A stretch of 64,000 nt of DNA from Plantago ovata. Taxonomy: Eukaryota; Streptophyta; Magnoliopsida; Lamiales; Plantaginaceae. Positions 20,915-33,422 of this stretch are shown here, piece after piece (positions within the stretch are counted from its first letter, which is position 1; each line of letters begins with the position of its first letter). The position numbers and the translations under genes are program-made. Under the pieces are notes generated by a model, which saw only the letters and a program-made list of their open reading frames with translations, was not told the DNA's origin and ran no database searches. The stretch spans positions 72,328,496-72,392,495 of the forward strand of contig CM051457.1 of the NCBI GenBank assembly GCA_028274465.1, read 5' to 3'.

Positions 20915-22348
20915 TCCCCCGTTTTGAAACCTGAAGCTGATCCCGAGCCACTTCCAACTGTTACAACCAAGGAAACTCAGCACGAAGAAGTGAATCTACT
21001 ACTCCGTGGAGGAAAGATGACCAAAATTCCTAACTTCGTGCGTCCTAAACGTGTTGAATCTACTCGGGCCTAAAATGCAGGACCAAGCACAGAACAAGAG
21101 GTTAGCGAAAGTTCCAAAGAACCTCAAGAGATTCCAGAGAAGGATGATGAACCAAGACCATCTATAGAAGACGTGGGTGATGATGAAGTCAAAGTAGGGA
21201 CTCCTACGCCGGCGGTACTTCACAAATCTTCTAATCCATATGTACCTCCGAAACCACATGTACCATTCCCAAGTCGGATCAAGCCAGCCAAGAAGGATAT
21301 TCAAGAGTCACCTCTATTCCAACGCCTCTCAAAGGTTGAAGTTAATGTGCCTCTCTTGGAGTTAATCCAAAACATTCCGGCTTATACAAACTTCTTTCGT
21401 GAGATAAAGAACAAAAGGGTCACTTCAGGAAAGTAAGTTAATGGGGTTGAAACGGTCAACTCAATTGCCGGATTACCTGTGAAGAAGAAAGATCCTGGAA
21501 GTTTCATCATCAACATCGCTTTGGGGAATGGTCAAACCACGAAGGCAATGCTTGACTTAGGGGCTAGCATTAACTTAATGCCCTATTCGGTGTACAAGGC
21601 CCTGGATCTCGGAGAATTGACACCAACTGATATGGTCGACCAAATGGCGGACCAAAGTGTGAAGAGGCCGGTCGGGATAATAGAGGACATCCTTGTGAAG
21701 GTGGACAAATTGATAATCCCAACTGATTTTGTAGTAATGAAGTCTGCAGACGAGGGAAAGAGCCATATTCGCGAGCACGTGGTACTACTTGGGAGACCAT
21801 TCATGGCAACTACCAACACATGCCTTGAACTTAAGGGCAAGAAAATAACCATGGAGGTAATGGGGGAGAAGATTGAATTGGTAGGATGTAGCATCGAAGA
21901 TAAGGAAGTCGTGGAAGAGTTATTTTTTGTCGATTGCTATGATTCCGTGATTTCCGAATTTCATCATTGCCATGATAATCGTGAACCACTTGAGGAGGCA
22001 CTAACCATGCAAACTGAGACATGCTGCATGACCAAAGAAGCAAGGGAACTAGTTGAAATAATGGATAGCACCCCAGAAATTCCTGTAGGAGAAGAAGTAC
22101 TTGAACCTTTAGATGAAGAAGAGGAAGAAAGTAAATTTCCTGAAGAGCCGAGCTTAGAATTAAAGCCACTTCCTGCACACCTCAAGTATGTCTACTTAGG
22201 AGAAAATCAGAAGAAGCCTGTGATAGTCTCCTCACATCTTTCCAACGATGAAGAAAGTAGGCTAATTGAAGTTTTGAAAGAAAATTCTGCAGCTATTCGA
22301 TGGGGGATTAGTGATATCAAGGGAATTAGCCCTACTCGGTGTGTGCAC
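20915..22348 (+). pseudogene. Gag linker and protease of element C
   Basis: Readable in three pieces: the linker with EVNLLLRGGKMTKIPNFV (to a stop at 21071-21073), 21173-21436 (to a stop where B has GKEVNG) and 21479-22348. The last holds the aspartic protease with LDLGASINLMP and LLGRPFMATTN, then the segment before RT with KYVYLGENQKKPVIV. Element F enters after the words SPTRCVH; the frame resumes at 32332 with NITLEQDAKP. Confidence 0.9.
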
Positions 22349-24465
22349 TGTAAGAAAATACGGTCAGAGTTACCCCTAGGGTACGCAGCGGAATTTCAAA
22401 AAAAATTTCTTAACATGCAGGTTAATTGATTATGTATATGCCGTATATATTTAAACATGTCAATTAGAAGACTAACCTTACTTCCAAAGCAAGCACAGCT
22501 TCCAAGTCTTCGTAATAATCCGGTGAATCTTCTCCTTCGTCGAAGTCGAAGATATCTGCAATACTTTGATTATCTGCAAGACAATAGAAGTTAGTTTCCA
22601 GCTCCTAGAACCTCAACCTTGGTATCCACGGATGAACAACCTATCAGAAAGAATGCTAGGATATTCTTTGTGTGACCAAGAAGATGGGGCGGCGATTCCT
22701 CCGGTAGGTGGCGCGCGCGTGGCTTAGGTGAGGTAGGGGAGAGCTTTTGCTTTCTCTAAGAAAGGTAGAATAATTCTCTAAGAATTTGATTCTTCAACTG
22801 TGTCAAAATCTATTGAACTGTGTGTCAAAAGCTCTCTAATAGTCTGTTATATATAATAGTCAATAGAAGCCTAAAGCATAAGCAATTAGACTTCATAAAG
22901 GAATAAGAATTTAATTCTTATCGCACTAGGAAACCAATTTCAAGTCTAGATTCATTCCCAATTAAATTAAAACTCAATCAGGAAAATCTAACTTATCCCT
23001 TAGACTTCTAATAGAGGAAGCAGTCGAACTCCTTCCCCTACTCCATCTCGCGCGCGCGCGCTTCCAAAGGGTGATAGGTGGGTCCCGATTTTGGGACCCA
23101 CTTATAGTTCTAAGGCAATTCAAACTCCAAGTAGATTTTGCCCATGTGCATATGTTAATTCTAAATTAACATATCCTTTCAAATCAAACCTCTATTATAT
23201 TTCTAAAATATAATTTTTAATTGTATTTAAATAAAATACAATTAATTAGCCAATTCAATTAATAATTCCAAATCATTAATTGAGCCATTAAATATTATAA
23301 TTAATTCCAAATTAATTATAATCCATCAATCACAATTAATTCTAAATTAATTGCGATTCCATCTTCAAGGATATTCGGATAAGCTGAATCACCACATAGT
23401 GTGACCCATAGGGCCTCATTGTATTAAGCAAGTCCTGGACTAGGCAAAATGGAATTCCTAGACGGTTCCATTTGCAATATTAATACATAAGGACGTTTGA
23501 GAGGTTTCTCAAAGCAAACCCTTTCGTTGCGAAGTCTGTTGCGCTCAACGCGGCGATGGTAACGTCCCTTCATCTGACTGACTCGAATGTATCTAGGATC
23601 GATGATGTGTCTGTCCCAATAATACATCCACGGGCGTCTTTAGTTAGTTGCATGGTGAATCCAATATCTGTTATGACCATCATAATAATATTGATACGCT
23701 GGCCAGCGGTTTTACCAATCACAACTATGAACGACTATGAGCAGTACTCTCCTGTGCTACACATGAGAGATGAATCCTTCACAGAAACACTTATCATCCC
23801 CATTTGTATGTAGCCATAATCCTGGATCGTGTCTTAGGTCAACTGCTTATTCAGAGCTGACATCGACGTGTCCACCAAGGATATGGGGCAAAAAAAGTGA
23901 TGATAAAGTCCTGTAAGTCCAAAGGACGACTGGCATCACTTCGACAACTTACCGGTTCCCATAGACACTTCGGTGTAGAGCATACATCGATGAGAGTGTC
24001 CGGTGGGTACTTCCATTGTTCGGTAATCATCCTTCGAACAACTATGCACAGTTATGGGAACGTTTCTTGATTGTCCAACATTCCGTTCCGTGGCCGTGAG
24101 TTCGGCTCACACTTGCTCCAACAAGTATAACCTCCACGCATACTAGTCTCAATTGGTTTATTAAGACCCCTACATCCGAGATGAAACTCGACTAGGGAGA
24201 GTTTGGGATAGATGATAACTCACATAGCTCCCACTATCTGTGTGATCGGTCATCTATCCGAGGGGACATGTTTAGTATCAATACAGACAGGAATAGAGAT
24301 ATGACATGCTGCATGCCTGGTGTAATATAAATATGAAAGCGATACTCCATAGTCAAACGACAAACATATATTATGTTACGTTGACCTGTGTAATAGTACA
24401 TATATGCCCTCTAGAATGGCTCCATGCCCTTAATAAGGACTGTCTCTAGGAGATATACACTATCA
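22349..24465 (-). repeat. 3' LTR of element F
   Basis: Plus-strand sequence runs from TGTAAGAAAATACGG to TACACTATCA, 2117 bp. It contains (CG)n stretches (near 22709 and 23049), AT-rich inverted repeats (about 23200-23350), a GTGGGTCCC/GGGACCCAC hairpin with a 6-nt loop at 23078-23101, and a 67-codon sense frame (23424-23627) shared with the other LTR copies. It matches 30212-32326 with scattered substitutions. Confidence 0.93.
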
Positions 24466-24476
24466 ATCTCCCACTT
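24466..24476 (-). promoter_or_regulatory. Polypurine tract of element F
   Basis: The element strand reads AAGTGGGAGAT immediately before the 3' LTR, the usual copia arrangement. Confidence 0.8.
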
Positions 24477-24479
24477 GGA

Positions 24480-24887
24480 CTAGAGCCAGTCACCTTTATG
24501 CCTAATACCCAGATAAGCATAATGTCTTAAGTGGACTTCCACTGATAAGACCTTGGTGAAAGGATCTGCCACGTTGTCCGTGGTAGAGACACGTTCTATA
24601 CTAACTTCTCCTCTATCAATAATCTCACGTATAACGTGATACTTTCTAAGTACATGTTTGTTCTTGTTTCTAGATCTAGGCTCCTTAGCTTGAGCGACGG
24701 CGCCTGTATTGTCCCAGTAAATCGTTATTGGACTAGGAGCAGGAACAACCCTCAATTCCTTCAAGAACTCTGAAATCCAGACAACTTCTTTCGAAGCTTC
24801 TGATCCAGCAATGTACTCGGCTTCTGTGGATGAGTCAGCAATCGTGGCTTGCTTAGAACTCTTCCAACAGATAGCTCCTCCGTTCAA
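24480..24887 (-). pseudogene. RNase H of element F
   Basis: A 135-codon frame covers the C-terminal copia RNase H: NGGAICWKSSKQ, STEAEYIAGSEA with the catalytic Glu, YWDNTGAVAQA with the Asp, and NVADPFTKVL. The preceding SDPDD segment is visible but separated by a stop near 24912. It ends 4 bp from the polypurine tract. Confidence 0.88.
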
Positions 24888-25010
24888 TTTGAATACGTAT
24901 CCTGTCTGTGACTAAAAGTCATCAGGATCTGATTCGATTCCAGCGTCGACATAACCAAACATCTTTAATTCTGGTTCTCCACCAAACACCAAGTACATTT
25001 TCTTAGTCCG

Positions 25011-25951
25011 TCAAAGGTACTTAAGAATGTTCTTTACAGCAGCCCAGTGAGGTACTCCTGGATTCTGTTGGTGTCGACAAGTGACACTAAGCGCATATGC
25101 CACATCTGACCTTGTGCAATTCATTGCATACATAATAGACCCTACTGCCGAAGCATAGGGCACACGACTCATTGCCTTTCTTTCTTCATCAGTTTTAGGA
25201 CTATCCTTAACTGATAGCACGATCCCATGCCTAGCTGGGAGAAATCCTCTCTTTGAGTCGTCCATCTTATAACGCTTCAGTATTTTGTCGATGTAGGTGG
25301 ACTGTGTCAATCCTAACATCCTCTTGGATCTATCTCTATAGATCTTGATCCCTAGGATGTAGTTCGCTTCACCCAAGTACCTCATCGAGAAGGTACTTGT
25401 AACCAAACTTTAGTCTCTTCTAGCATAGAGACATTGTTTCCCATGATCAAAATGTCATCAACATAAATGATCATGAAAATGACTCCCTTGTCGTTGTGCC
25501 TAGTGTAGACACAGGGATCTTCCTTGCTTCTGATGAAGTCAAACGATTTGACAACTTCATCAAAGCGGATATTCCAGCTCCTAGACGCTTGCTTTAGCCC
25601 ATAGATGGATCTTTGTAATTTGCATACAGTAGTCGGCCTGATTTTACTAATAAAACCTTCCGGCTGTACCATATAGACCTCTTCCTCAAGGTTGCCATTG
25701 AGGAAGACAGTCTTTACATCCATCTGCCAGATCTCATAATCATAGTAGGCAACTATCGCAAGTAGAATTCAAGTGGACTTCAATTTTTCTACCGGTGAAA
25801 AGGTTTCATCGTAATCGATGCCATACCTTTGCGTGTAGCCTTTCGCCACAAGTCTAGCCTTGTGCGTTTGTACCTTGCCATCGGCATCTGTCTTTCGTTT
25901 AAAGACCCATTTGCACCCAATAGGTCTAACCCCTTGGGGCAAGTCTACCAA
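25011..25951 (-). pseudogene. Reverse transcriptase of element F
   Basis: Three frames make one copia RT: 25769-25951 ([21 protein letters not shown]), 25382-25723 (MDVKTVFLNGNLEEEVYM, YGLKQASRSWN and the catalytic IYVDDIL) and 25011-25406 (MRYLGEANYILGIKIYRD, then SAVGSIMYAMNCTRSD). Frame breaks near 25760 and 25390 and a stop before RNase H inactivate it. The YVDD box is intact. Confidence 0.9.
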
Positions 25952-26005
25952 GTTTCAAACTTGGTTCAGGTACATGGAGTCCATTTCCAATTCCATGGCC
26001 TCTTG

Positions 26006-26557
26006 CTATTTGTCTGAGTCAATATCAATTATTGCCTCTTTGTAGGTCTCGGGATCTTCCCGATCTGATAAGCCGACATCAAGTTCACTGATGTCTTCTA
26101 TCATAAAGCTTTGCTTCTGAGGTCCTTTTAGGATCCTCTTCGACCTACGGAGCTCGACTGGTTCTGGTGCTTTTCTTTTCTGTCTTCGTGTAACACGAAC
26201 ATTATCAGTGGGCACTGATGCAGCTGGTCGCGCCACGCGACCCTGTTCCCTAGCGGGAGACTGCTCTTGTGCAACTCGTTGCACAGTTTGATTGACAACG
26301 GGTTCTATTGGTGTGGTTTCAACTGTTGATCTAATGACAGGACTCCCACTGACTATGACATGCCTAGCAAGTGTCATATCATTACCCTTGTCTGCTTCGA
26401 AAGCTCCCACTGAACTTGAGTCCAAATCAGAAGATTTAGAGAACTCATGTTCACGCATGTCAAAGTCTTGAATTTCTTCAAGTTCTATCATGTCATCTAA
26501 CCTCTCTTCTTCGAGGTATTCTGCTTCTAAAAACTTGACGTTTCTAGATACTATCAC
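26006..26557 (-). pseudogene. Integrase-RT linker of element F
   Basis: A 183-codon frame begins in the copia integrase C-terminal zone (IVSRNVKFLEAEY) and continues through a variable acidic/basic linker to the RT N-terminus (SDREDPETYKEAI). This hypervariable linker is normal for copia polyproteins. Confidence 0.8.
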
Positions 26558-27584
26558 CTTGTGAGCTTCAGCATGATAGAATTCATGCCTCTCGTCTGAC
26601 GAGGACAGCCTATGAAATATACTTTGACACCCTTGGCATCTAACGTATCAGTGAGCATCAGTTTGACTATCGCAAGACAGCCCCAAGGTCTAAGATAGCC
26701 CAGTGAGGACTTCTTTCCCTTCCATAACTCATAAGGAGTTTTCTCCACTGATTTAGATGGTACACGCTTCAGAATGTAGATTACAGTTTGTAGTGCATAT
26801 CCCCATAGATATTTTGGAAGAGTCGAGAATCCAATCATTGATCTCACCATGTCTAACAGGGTTCGATTCCTTCTCTCAGACACACCATTCAATTGTGGTG
26901 TTCCAGGAGGAGTCCATTGCGATTGAATTCCATTTTCCTTCAAGTAGTCGATAAATTCTTCACTAAGGTATTCACCTCCTCGATCTAATCGAAGAGTGAC
27001 TATCCTTCGGTTCAATTCATTCTCGACCTCATTCCTAAACTCCTTGAATTTCCCAAAGGTCTCGGATTTATTCTTCATAAGATAAATATATCCATACCTT
27101 GAGAAATCGTCAGTAAAGGTAACGAAGCAAGGATAACCCCCACGCGCATGGATTTTAAAGGTCCACATACATCGGTATGTATGAGCTCTAAGCAGCGAGT
27201 GGCACGAACACCTTGTCCAACAAAAGGTTTGTTCGTCATCATACCCTTAGCACATGATTCACATGTACCATATGATTCAAAATCAAATGGTTCTAAGTAG
27301 TCCAACTTCCTTAGTCTTTCAATCCGTGTTTCATTGATATGGCCTAGCCAACAATGCCATAGATAAGATGGATTATTCTTCCTACTTGAAGACGGTTGTT
27401 TGTTATGTATGTGAAATAAAGGTAGACTACTTTGCAAAATATATAAACCATTCACTAAGCGAGCTTTTCCATAATACTGGTCATTTAATGAAAAATAACA
27501 AGTATTAGGAAAAACCCAAATTGTCCAACAATGGAATGGAAATAATATTTCTGACAATGGATGGAACAAAATAAACGTTATCAA
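26554..27584 (-). pseudogene. Integrase of element F
   Basis: The zinc-binding HHCC domain (WHCWLGHINETRIERL, CESCAKG) and start of the core ([10 protein letters not shown]) lie in 27075-27584. The core continues in 26554-27168 with [25 protein letters not shown] and [21 protein letters not shown], where the catalytic Glu is present. It ends with [13 protein letters not shown] frame shift near 27130 joins the two halves. D, D and E of the active site all remain readable, unlike in B. Confidence 0.9.
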
Positions 27585-28192
27585 GTTCCAAACATTGTCC
27601 TGATGGTAAATCTATCTTGCAACATCCAACGCGTTTGGCTTCATTTGGATCGTCGTTCCCAACATGCAAGTCGATTTCACCTTGCTTGACTAGCTTGTGT
27701 TCAATTAGCCCCTTGCACATTATTACAAATGTGCGAGCCACATGCTGTATCTAATACCCAACCATTGGAGTCAAATGTAGTCATGTTCATTTCAATAACA
27801 AACATACCTGATCTAGAAGCCGGTGGCTTCTTAGCTTGATCTGCCCTCAGCTTAGGGCAATCTTTCTTCCAATGTCCTTTCTGCTTACGGAAAAGACATT
27901 CATCTGTGCGTACCGTTCCGCTTTTCTTGAACTTCCTTTTCTGGTTCAGACGCTTAGGCTTATCACTCGAAGTGTTAGCCTTGGCTCCCGACTTTGCCTT
28001 ACCCTTAGCACCTTTGTTTCTCGGGTTTGGTTTAGACGGTTGCCCAACATACATGATCGACTTTTCCTTCTTAGGAAGAGTTTGATCATATGTCTTCAAC
28101 AGATTATGGAGTTCGGGCAGTGTTACGTCCTTCGCATTCATCGTGGTTAACGATGAACTGCGAATACGAACTCGGCAATGATTGAAGGACAA
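27505..28192 (-). pseudogene. Zinc knuckle and protease of element F
   Basis: The frame 27701-28192 carries a worn zinc knuckle, CLFRKQKGHWKKDC, whose second Cys is Arg. It then has WVLDTACGSHICNN, where copia proteases normally read D-S/T-G. The frame 27505-27741 continues into the gag-pre-integrase zone (LDNVYFVPSIVRNIIS). A protease reading DTA would lack the active-site glycine. Confidence 0.85.
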
Positions 28193-28640
28193 AGATCACC
28201 ATGATCTTATTCTCATCTTGAGAACATGTTCAGACATGTTCCCTCCTTCATTGAGCTTGCATCTGTGTATCTCTTTGATCAAATCAAACTCAACACTTCT
28301 AGCTGTCGTCTTAAAGACCGACTCAAGATGCTTCAGCATCTCATACGGCAACATGCTTTCATGTTACCTCTGCAGCTCATTGCTCATTGCCGCCAGCATA
28401 ATACACTGCACAGATCTAGCATCCTCATGATGCTTATCAGACTTTGCCTTGTTGGCTTGATTCCAAATCAGCAACTTGATCGACAAGCTGATTCTCGGGA
28501 CACACGGGATTAGCCTCGTCCAAGACGTACTCAATCCTTTCGTACCTCAGCACCAAACATATATTCCTTATCCAATCTAGGAAGTTTGGTCCGGTCAAAT
28601 TTTGCTTCTCTAAGACACCACGGAGCGAGATACTCGCCAT
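28193..28640 (-). pseudogene. Gag N-terminus of element F
   Basis: 28437-28640 gives MASISLRGVLEKQNLTGPNFLDWIRNICLVLRYER, a typical copia gag start. The middle of gag (28193-28437) is readable only in pieces because of indels and stops, for example LYQLIAHEMKTHDT-like words. It lies directly after the leader. Confidence 0.8.
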
Positions 28641-29202
28641 TTCGGTTTTCCAGGAGAAATAATATAGAACGAAAATAATAAATCAACTATTGAAATATTA
28701 TTTCTAATTACACATTCAACATAACTAAACAACAAGGTCCTTTAGCTGTTTAGCTCCCACTATTTTCACATATGCTTGCCCCCAAAACAAACATACGGGT
28801 AATGTCCAACATGTTACCGTAGTGGCCAAGACCCAAATCCATACTATGCTATACTTCAACGGGGGCTGGTCGCACAACATAATATGACCGGTAGGACTAT
28901 CCAATTGCGTCACGCAACTCTTGGTTGTTAAATCTAATTTAACCCGATGCCCTACATATTGTACCTATCGAGGTCGCTAGATACAATATGCAGTAAGTCA
29001 TAACCATAGGCTTACTCTAATCTGACGATCACTGCGAGTCTGTAAGACGAGGTCGCCAATACAAGAAAACGGAATGAAAGTTCAGAATTAAAGCACCCTA
29101 TGGAAAGTATCTCAGAAATACATACATATATATATTTCTGTACTTATATTGGTTGGGGCTTGTCACTTGAGGGTTGTTATCAGTCATCTACAAACAAATA
29201 AG

Positions 29203-29370
29203 GGCGCCGCCTACCCATCATGCATGAGCGGTCTACACGTAATGAATGCCGCCTATCCATTCTAGTTCTAAACGCGGTCAAGCACATAATGGGTGCCGCC
29301 TACCCATACATAAAATATGCGGTCCGACATATAAGAGGGCGCCGCCTACCCTCGCATGCATAGCGGTCGA
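29203..29370 (-). repeat. Four imperfect 45-bp tandem repeats in the leader of F
   Basis: Each unit contains gccgcctacccat and, about 20 bp on, gcggtc. Units begin near 29203, 29247, 29292 and 29337. The spacers vary, so this is not a CRISPR-like array; it is a minisatellite in untranslated retroelement leader. Confidence 0.85.
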
Positions 29371-29828
29371 AAGGAAAGTAAAATACTTGGTATTTAAACA
29401 TGCATTGTCAAACAATAGCATATCGAGCAATCAAAACAAGTAGTAGCCTATGTGGATGCCAAATGACTTCATAATTTCATTATGAAAATTATAATCCCAT
29501 ACTTATAATCTCTATGAAATAATTGAAAATTTGGACTAGATTGAAAAATCGAAAATTCTATTGACCAAGTAGCAATTTTCGAAAACCCGAAGGACATAAT
29601 TGTAATTTTTTTGAAACCTTGGAGGTGTTAAATCTAAAATTCAAAAGTAGAAGGACTAATTTGCAATAAACAATAAATTGATAAATTACAAATAAGCCCT
29701 TTAACTTTATACTAATTAAATTTAACCCCTCTAGTTAAAAATAATTACAATTAAAATCATATTTATATTCCAAATATAAAATTCAATCCTCAAAATTTTC
29801 AAAAATTCGATTTTGGGTCCAACCCGAA

Positions 29829-30053
29829 AAATATATATATATATATTAAAATATGGGACGGGACCTAGTCCCGTCCCCTACCGTGCCTGCGGCCGCGGGC
29901 GCCCGGCGCCTGGCGCACGGGCGCCTGCGTCCACAGGCGCGGGTGCCTGCATCCCGCAGGCACCTGGGCGCCTGCAGCTGCAGGCGCGGGGCGCCGGCGT
30001 GCGCCCGCCGCCTGCGTCACACAGGCGGCCCGGTCAATATATATATATATATT
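29829..30053. repeat. GC-rich inverted-repeat block flanked by (AT)n
   Basis: About 185 bp of very GC-rich DNA (29851-30036) lies between atatatat tracts in otherwise AT-rich leader. It opens with gggacgggac-cta-gtcccgtccc and then holds many gcctgc/gcaggc inverted pairs such as gcgcctgcagctgcaggcgc. It would fold into several strong hairpins. Its two open frames are Ala/Arg/Gly-rich and look compositional. Confidence 0.85.
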
Positions 30054-30194
30054 AATTTATTTTTTTTGAAAAATATAAATTCTAAATTTATATAAAAAAC
30101 AAAACTTTTGAAAATCGAATTAATCATAGAATCAATTGCATCCACATATCTACAAAATCATACAATATATATACGTAAATACGTAATCAATTAA

Positions 30195-30210
30195 CCTGGC
30201 ACTGATACCA
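30195..30210 (-). promoter_or_regulatory. Primer-binding site of element F
   Basis: The element strand reads TGGTATCAGTGCCAGG one base inside the 5' LTR. The TGGTATCA start is the usual initiator tRNA-Met primer match of copia elements. Confidence 0.88.
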
Positions 30211-30211
30211 C

Positions 30212-32326
30212 TGTAAGAAAATACGGTCAGAGTTACCCCTAGGGTACGCAGCGGAATTTCAAAAAAAAATTCTTAACATGCAGGTTAATTGATTATGTAT
30301 ATGCCGTATATATTTAAACACGTCAATTAGAAGACTAACCTTACTTCCAAAGCAAGCACAGCTTCCAAGTCTTCGTAATAATCCGGTGAAGCTTCTCCTT
30401 CGTCGAAGTCGAAGATATCTGCAATACTTTGATTATCTGCAATACAATAAAAGTTAGTTTCCAGCTCCTAGAACCTCAACCTTGATCCACGGATGAACAT
30501 CCTATCGGAAAGAATGCTAGGATATTCTTTGTGTGACCAAGAAGATGGGGCGGCGATTCCTCTAGTAGGTGGCGCGCGCGTGGCTTAGGTGAGGAAGGGG
30601 AGAGCTATTGTTTTTCCTAAGAAAGGTAGAATAATTCTCTAAGAATTTGATTCTTCAACTGTGTGAAAATCTATTGAACTGTGTGTCAAAAGCTCTCTAA
30701 TAGTCTACTATATATAGTAGTCAATAGAAGTCTAAAGCATAAGCAATTAGACTTCATAAAGGAATAATAATCTAATTCTTATCGCACTAGGAAACCAATT
30801 TCAAGTCTAGATTCATTCCCAATTAAATTAAAACTCAATCAGGAAAATCGAACTTATCCCTTAGACTTCTAATAGCGGAAGCAGTCGAACTCCTTCCCCT
30901 ACTCAATCTCGCGCGCGCGCGCTTCTTATGGGTGATAGGTGGGTCCCGATTTTGGGACCCACTTATAGTTCTAAGGCAATTCAAACTCCTAGTAGATTTT
31001 GCCCATGTGCATATGTTTATTCTAAATTAACATATCCTTTCAAATCAAACCTCTATTATATTTCTAAAATATAATCTTTGATTGTATTTACATAAAATAC
31101 AATTAATTAGCCAATTCAATTAATAATTCCAAATCATTAATTGAGCCACTAAATATTATAATTAATTCCAAATTAATTATAATCCATCAATCACAATTAA
31201 TTCCAAATTAATTGCGATTCCATCTTCAAGGATATTCGGATAAGCTGAATCACCACATAGTGTGACCCATAGGGCCTCATTGTATTAAGCAAGTCCAGGA
31301 CTAGGCAAAATGGAATTCCTAGACAGTTCCATTTGCAATATTAATACATAAGGACGTTTGAGAGGTTTCTCAAAGCAAACCCTTTCGTTGCGAAGTCTGT
31401 TGCGCTCAACGCGGCGATGGTAACGTCCCTTCATCTGACTGACTCGAATGTATCTAGGATCGATGATGTATCTATCCCAATAATACATCCACGGGCGTCT
31501 TCAGTGAGTTGCATGGTGAATCCAATATCTATTATGACCATCATAATAATATTGATACGCTGGCCAGCGGTTTTACCAATCACAACTATGAACGACTATG
31601 AGCAGTACTCTCCTGTGCTACACATGAGAGATGAATCCTTCACAGAAACACTTATCATCCCCATTTGTATGTAGCCATAAACCTGGATCGTGTCTTAGGT
31701 CAACTGCTTATTCAGAGCTGACATCGACGGGTCCACCAAGGATATGGGGCAACAAATGTGATGATAAAGTCCTGTAAGTCCAAAGGACGACTGGCATCAC
31801 TTCGACAACTTACCGGTTCCCATAGACACTTCGGTGTAGAGCATACATCGATGGGAGTGTCCGGTGGGTACTTCCATTGTTCGGTAATCATCCTTCGAAC
31901 AACTATGTGCAGTTATGGGAACGTTTCTTGATTGTCCAACAATCCGTTCCGTGGCCGTGAGATCGGCTCACACTTGCTCCAACAAGTATAACCTCCACGC
32001 ATACTAGTCTCAATTGGTTTATTCAGACCCCTACATCCGAGATGAACCTAGACTAGGGAGAGTTTGAGATAGATGATAACTCACATAGCTCCCACTATCT
32101 GTGTGATCGGTCATCTATCCGAGGGGACATGTTTAATATCAATACAGACAGGAATAGAGATATGACATGCTGCATGCCTGGTGTAATATAACTATGAAAG
32201 CGATACTCAATAGTCAAACGATAAACATATATTATATTACGTTGACCTGTGTAATAGTACATATATGCCCTCTATAAGGGCTCCATGCCCTTAATAAGGA
32301 CTGTCTCTAGTACATATACACTATCA
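30212..32326 (-). repeat. 5' LTR of element F
   Basis: 2115 bp, TGTAAGAAAATACGG to TACACTATCA on the plus strand. It has the same internal features as the left LTR: GTGGGTCCC hairpin at 30939-30962 and the 67-codon sense frame at 31285-31488. Substitutions against the left copy are scattered, many of them C/T. Confidence 0.93.
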
Positions 32327-33422
32327 TGCACAACATCACTCTAGAGCAAGATGCCAAACCCGTTAGGCAACACCAGCGTAGGATAAATCCGGCCATGCAA
32401 GAAGTGGTGAAGAAATAAGTAATCAAGTTGCTAGATGCCGATATGATTTACCCCATTCCTGATAGTCGATGGGTGAGCCCGGTTCATGTAGTTCCTAAGA
32501 AATCAGGAGTCACGGTGGAAGAGAACGAGAAGGGAGAGTTGGTACCGGTTAGGAAGACCACTGGATGGCGGATGTGCATTGACTATAGAAGATTAAATGC
32601 CGCCACTAAGAAAGACCACTTCCCTTTACCATTTATAGATGACATGCTAAACCGCCTTGCGGGGCGGAAATTCTATTGTTTTCTTGATGGTTTATCAGGT
32701 TTCTACCAGATTCTGATTGCACCGGAGGATCAGGAGAAGACGACATTCACTTGCGCATTCGGAACATTTGCCTATAGGAGGATGCTGTTTGGACTATGCA
32801 ACGCTCCCGCCACTTTTCAAAGGTGCATGCTTTATGTTTTCTCTGATATGGTAACTAAGTTTGTTGAAGTTTTCATGGATGATTTTTCCCTTTTTGGTGA
32901 TTCGTTTGATGAATGCTTGCAAAGATTAGATCTTGTTTTGAAAAGGTGCATTGAATGCAATGTGACCTTAAGCTGGGAGAAAAGTCATTACATGGTTAGG
33001 GAAGGCATTGTTCTAGGACATATAGTTTATGAAAGAGGTATTGAGGTAGACAAGGCTAAGATCGAAATCATTGAAAAACTTCCCCCACCTACTTGTGTGA
33101 AAGAATTGTAATATTTTCTTGGCCACGTAGGGTTTCTTAGGAGGTTTATTAAAGATTTTTCGAAAATTGCTAAACCTTTAAGTAGCTTACTTGCAAAAGA
33201 TGTGGTTTTCCATTTCTCTAATGAGTGCTTAGTTGCTTTTAATACCCTTAAGGAAAAGCTTGTTTCTCCTCCCATTGTTGTGCCGCCTGACTGGAATCTT
33301 CCTTTTGAGATTATGTGTGATGCTTCGAATTTTGCTATGGGAGCTGTTTTATGTCAAAAAGTTGATAAACAGTATCGTGTGATTTATTATGTTAGTAAGA
33401 CTCTAGACTCCGCGCAAGTTAA
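32327..33422 (+). pseudogene. RT and start of RNase H of element C
   Basis: Resumes exactly where element F entered (NITLEQDAKP). RT is readable in 32428-33111: GWRMCIDYRRLN, KFYCFLDGLSGFYQI, LFGLCNAPATFQ and the catalytic FMDD. Stops replace codons that are Glu in B (near 32418) and Gln in B (33109-33111). RNase H begins in 33202 onward (FEIMCDASNFAMGAVLCQ) and is cut after LDSAQVN by the SIRE-like insertion, whose target is gttaa (33418-33422). Confidence 0.92.

Larger units (their letters stand above)
28641..30194 (-). other. Long 5' leader of element F
   Basis: About 1.55 kb between PBS and gag with no convincing gene. It contains a CATATTGTA/TACAATATG hairpin (28955-28990), a 45-bp tandem repeat (about 29203-29370), AT-rich DNA, and a GC-rich inverted-repeat block between two (AT)n tracts (29829-30053). 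Confidence 0.75.
22349..32326 (-). mobile_element. Ty1/copia element F with 2.1-kb LTRs
   Basis: 9978 bp on the minus strand, bounded by TG...CA LTRs and by the duplication tgcac (22344-22348 and 32327-32331). PBS and 5' LTR lie at right, polypurine tract and 3' LTR at left. Order on the minus strand is gag, zinc knuckle/protease, integrase, RT, RNase H, which is the copia order. Coding DNA is broken into many frames. I do not assign it to a named copia lineage. Confidence 0.94.

Noticed and set aside
20581..20970. Minus-strand frame of 129 codons over the palindrome array in C
   Set aside because: Antisense to gag and created by the palindromes, which read similarly on both strands.
29203..29370. 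CRISPR-like array
   Set aside because: Only four imperfect units with unequal spacers in a plant retroelement leader.
29813..30095. Two overlapping Ala/Arg/Gly/Pro-rich frames in the leader of F
   Set aside because: They exist only because GC-rich inverted repeats have few stops, and lie in an untranslated leader on the antisense strand of the element.
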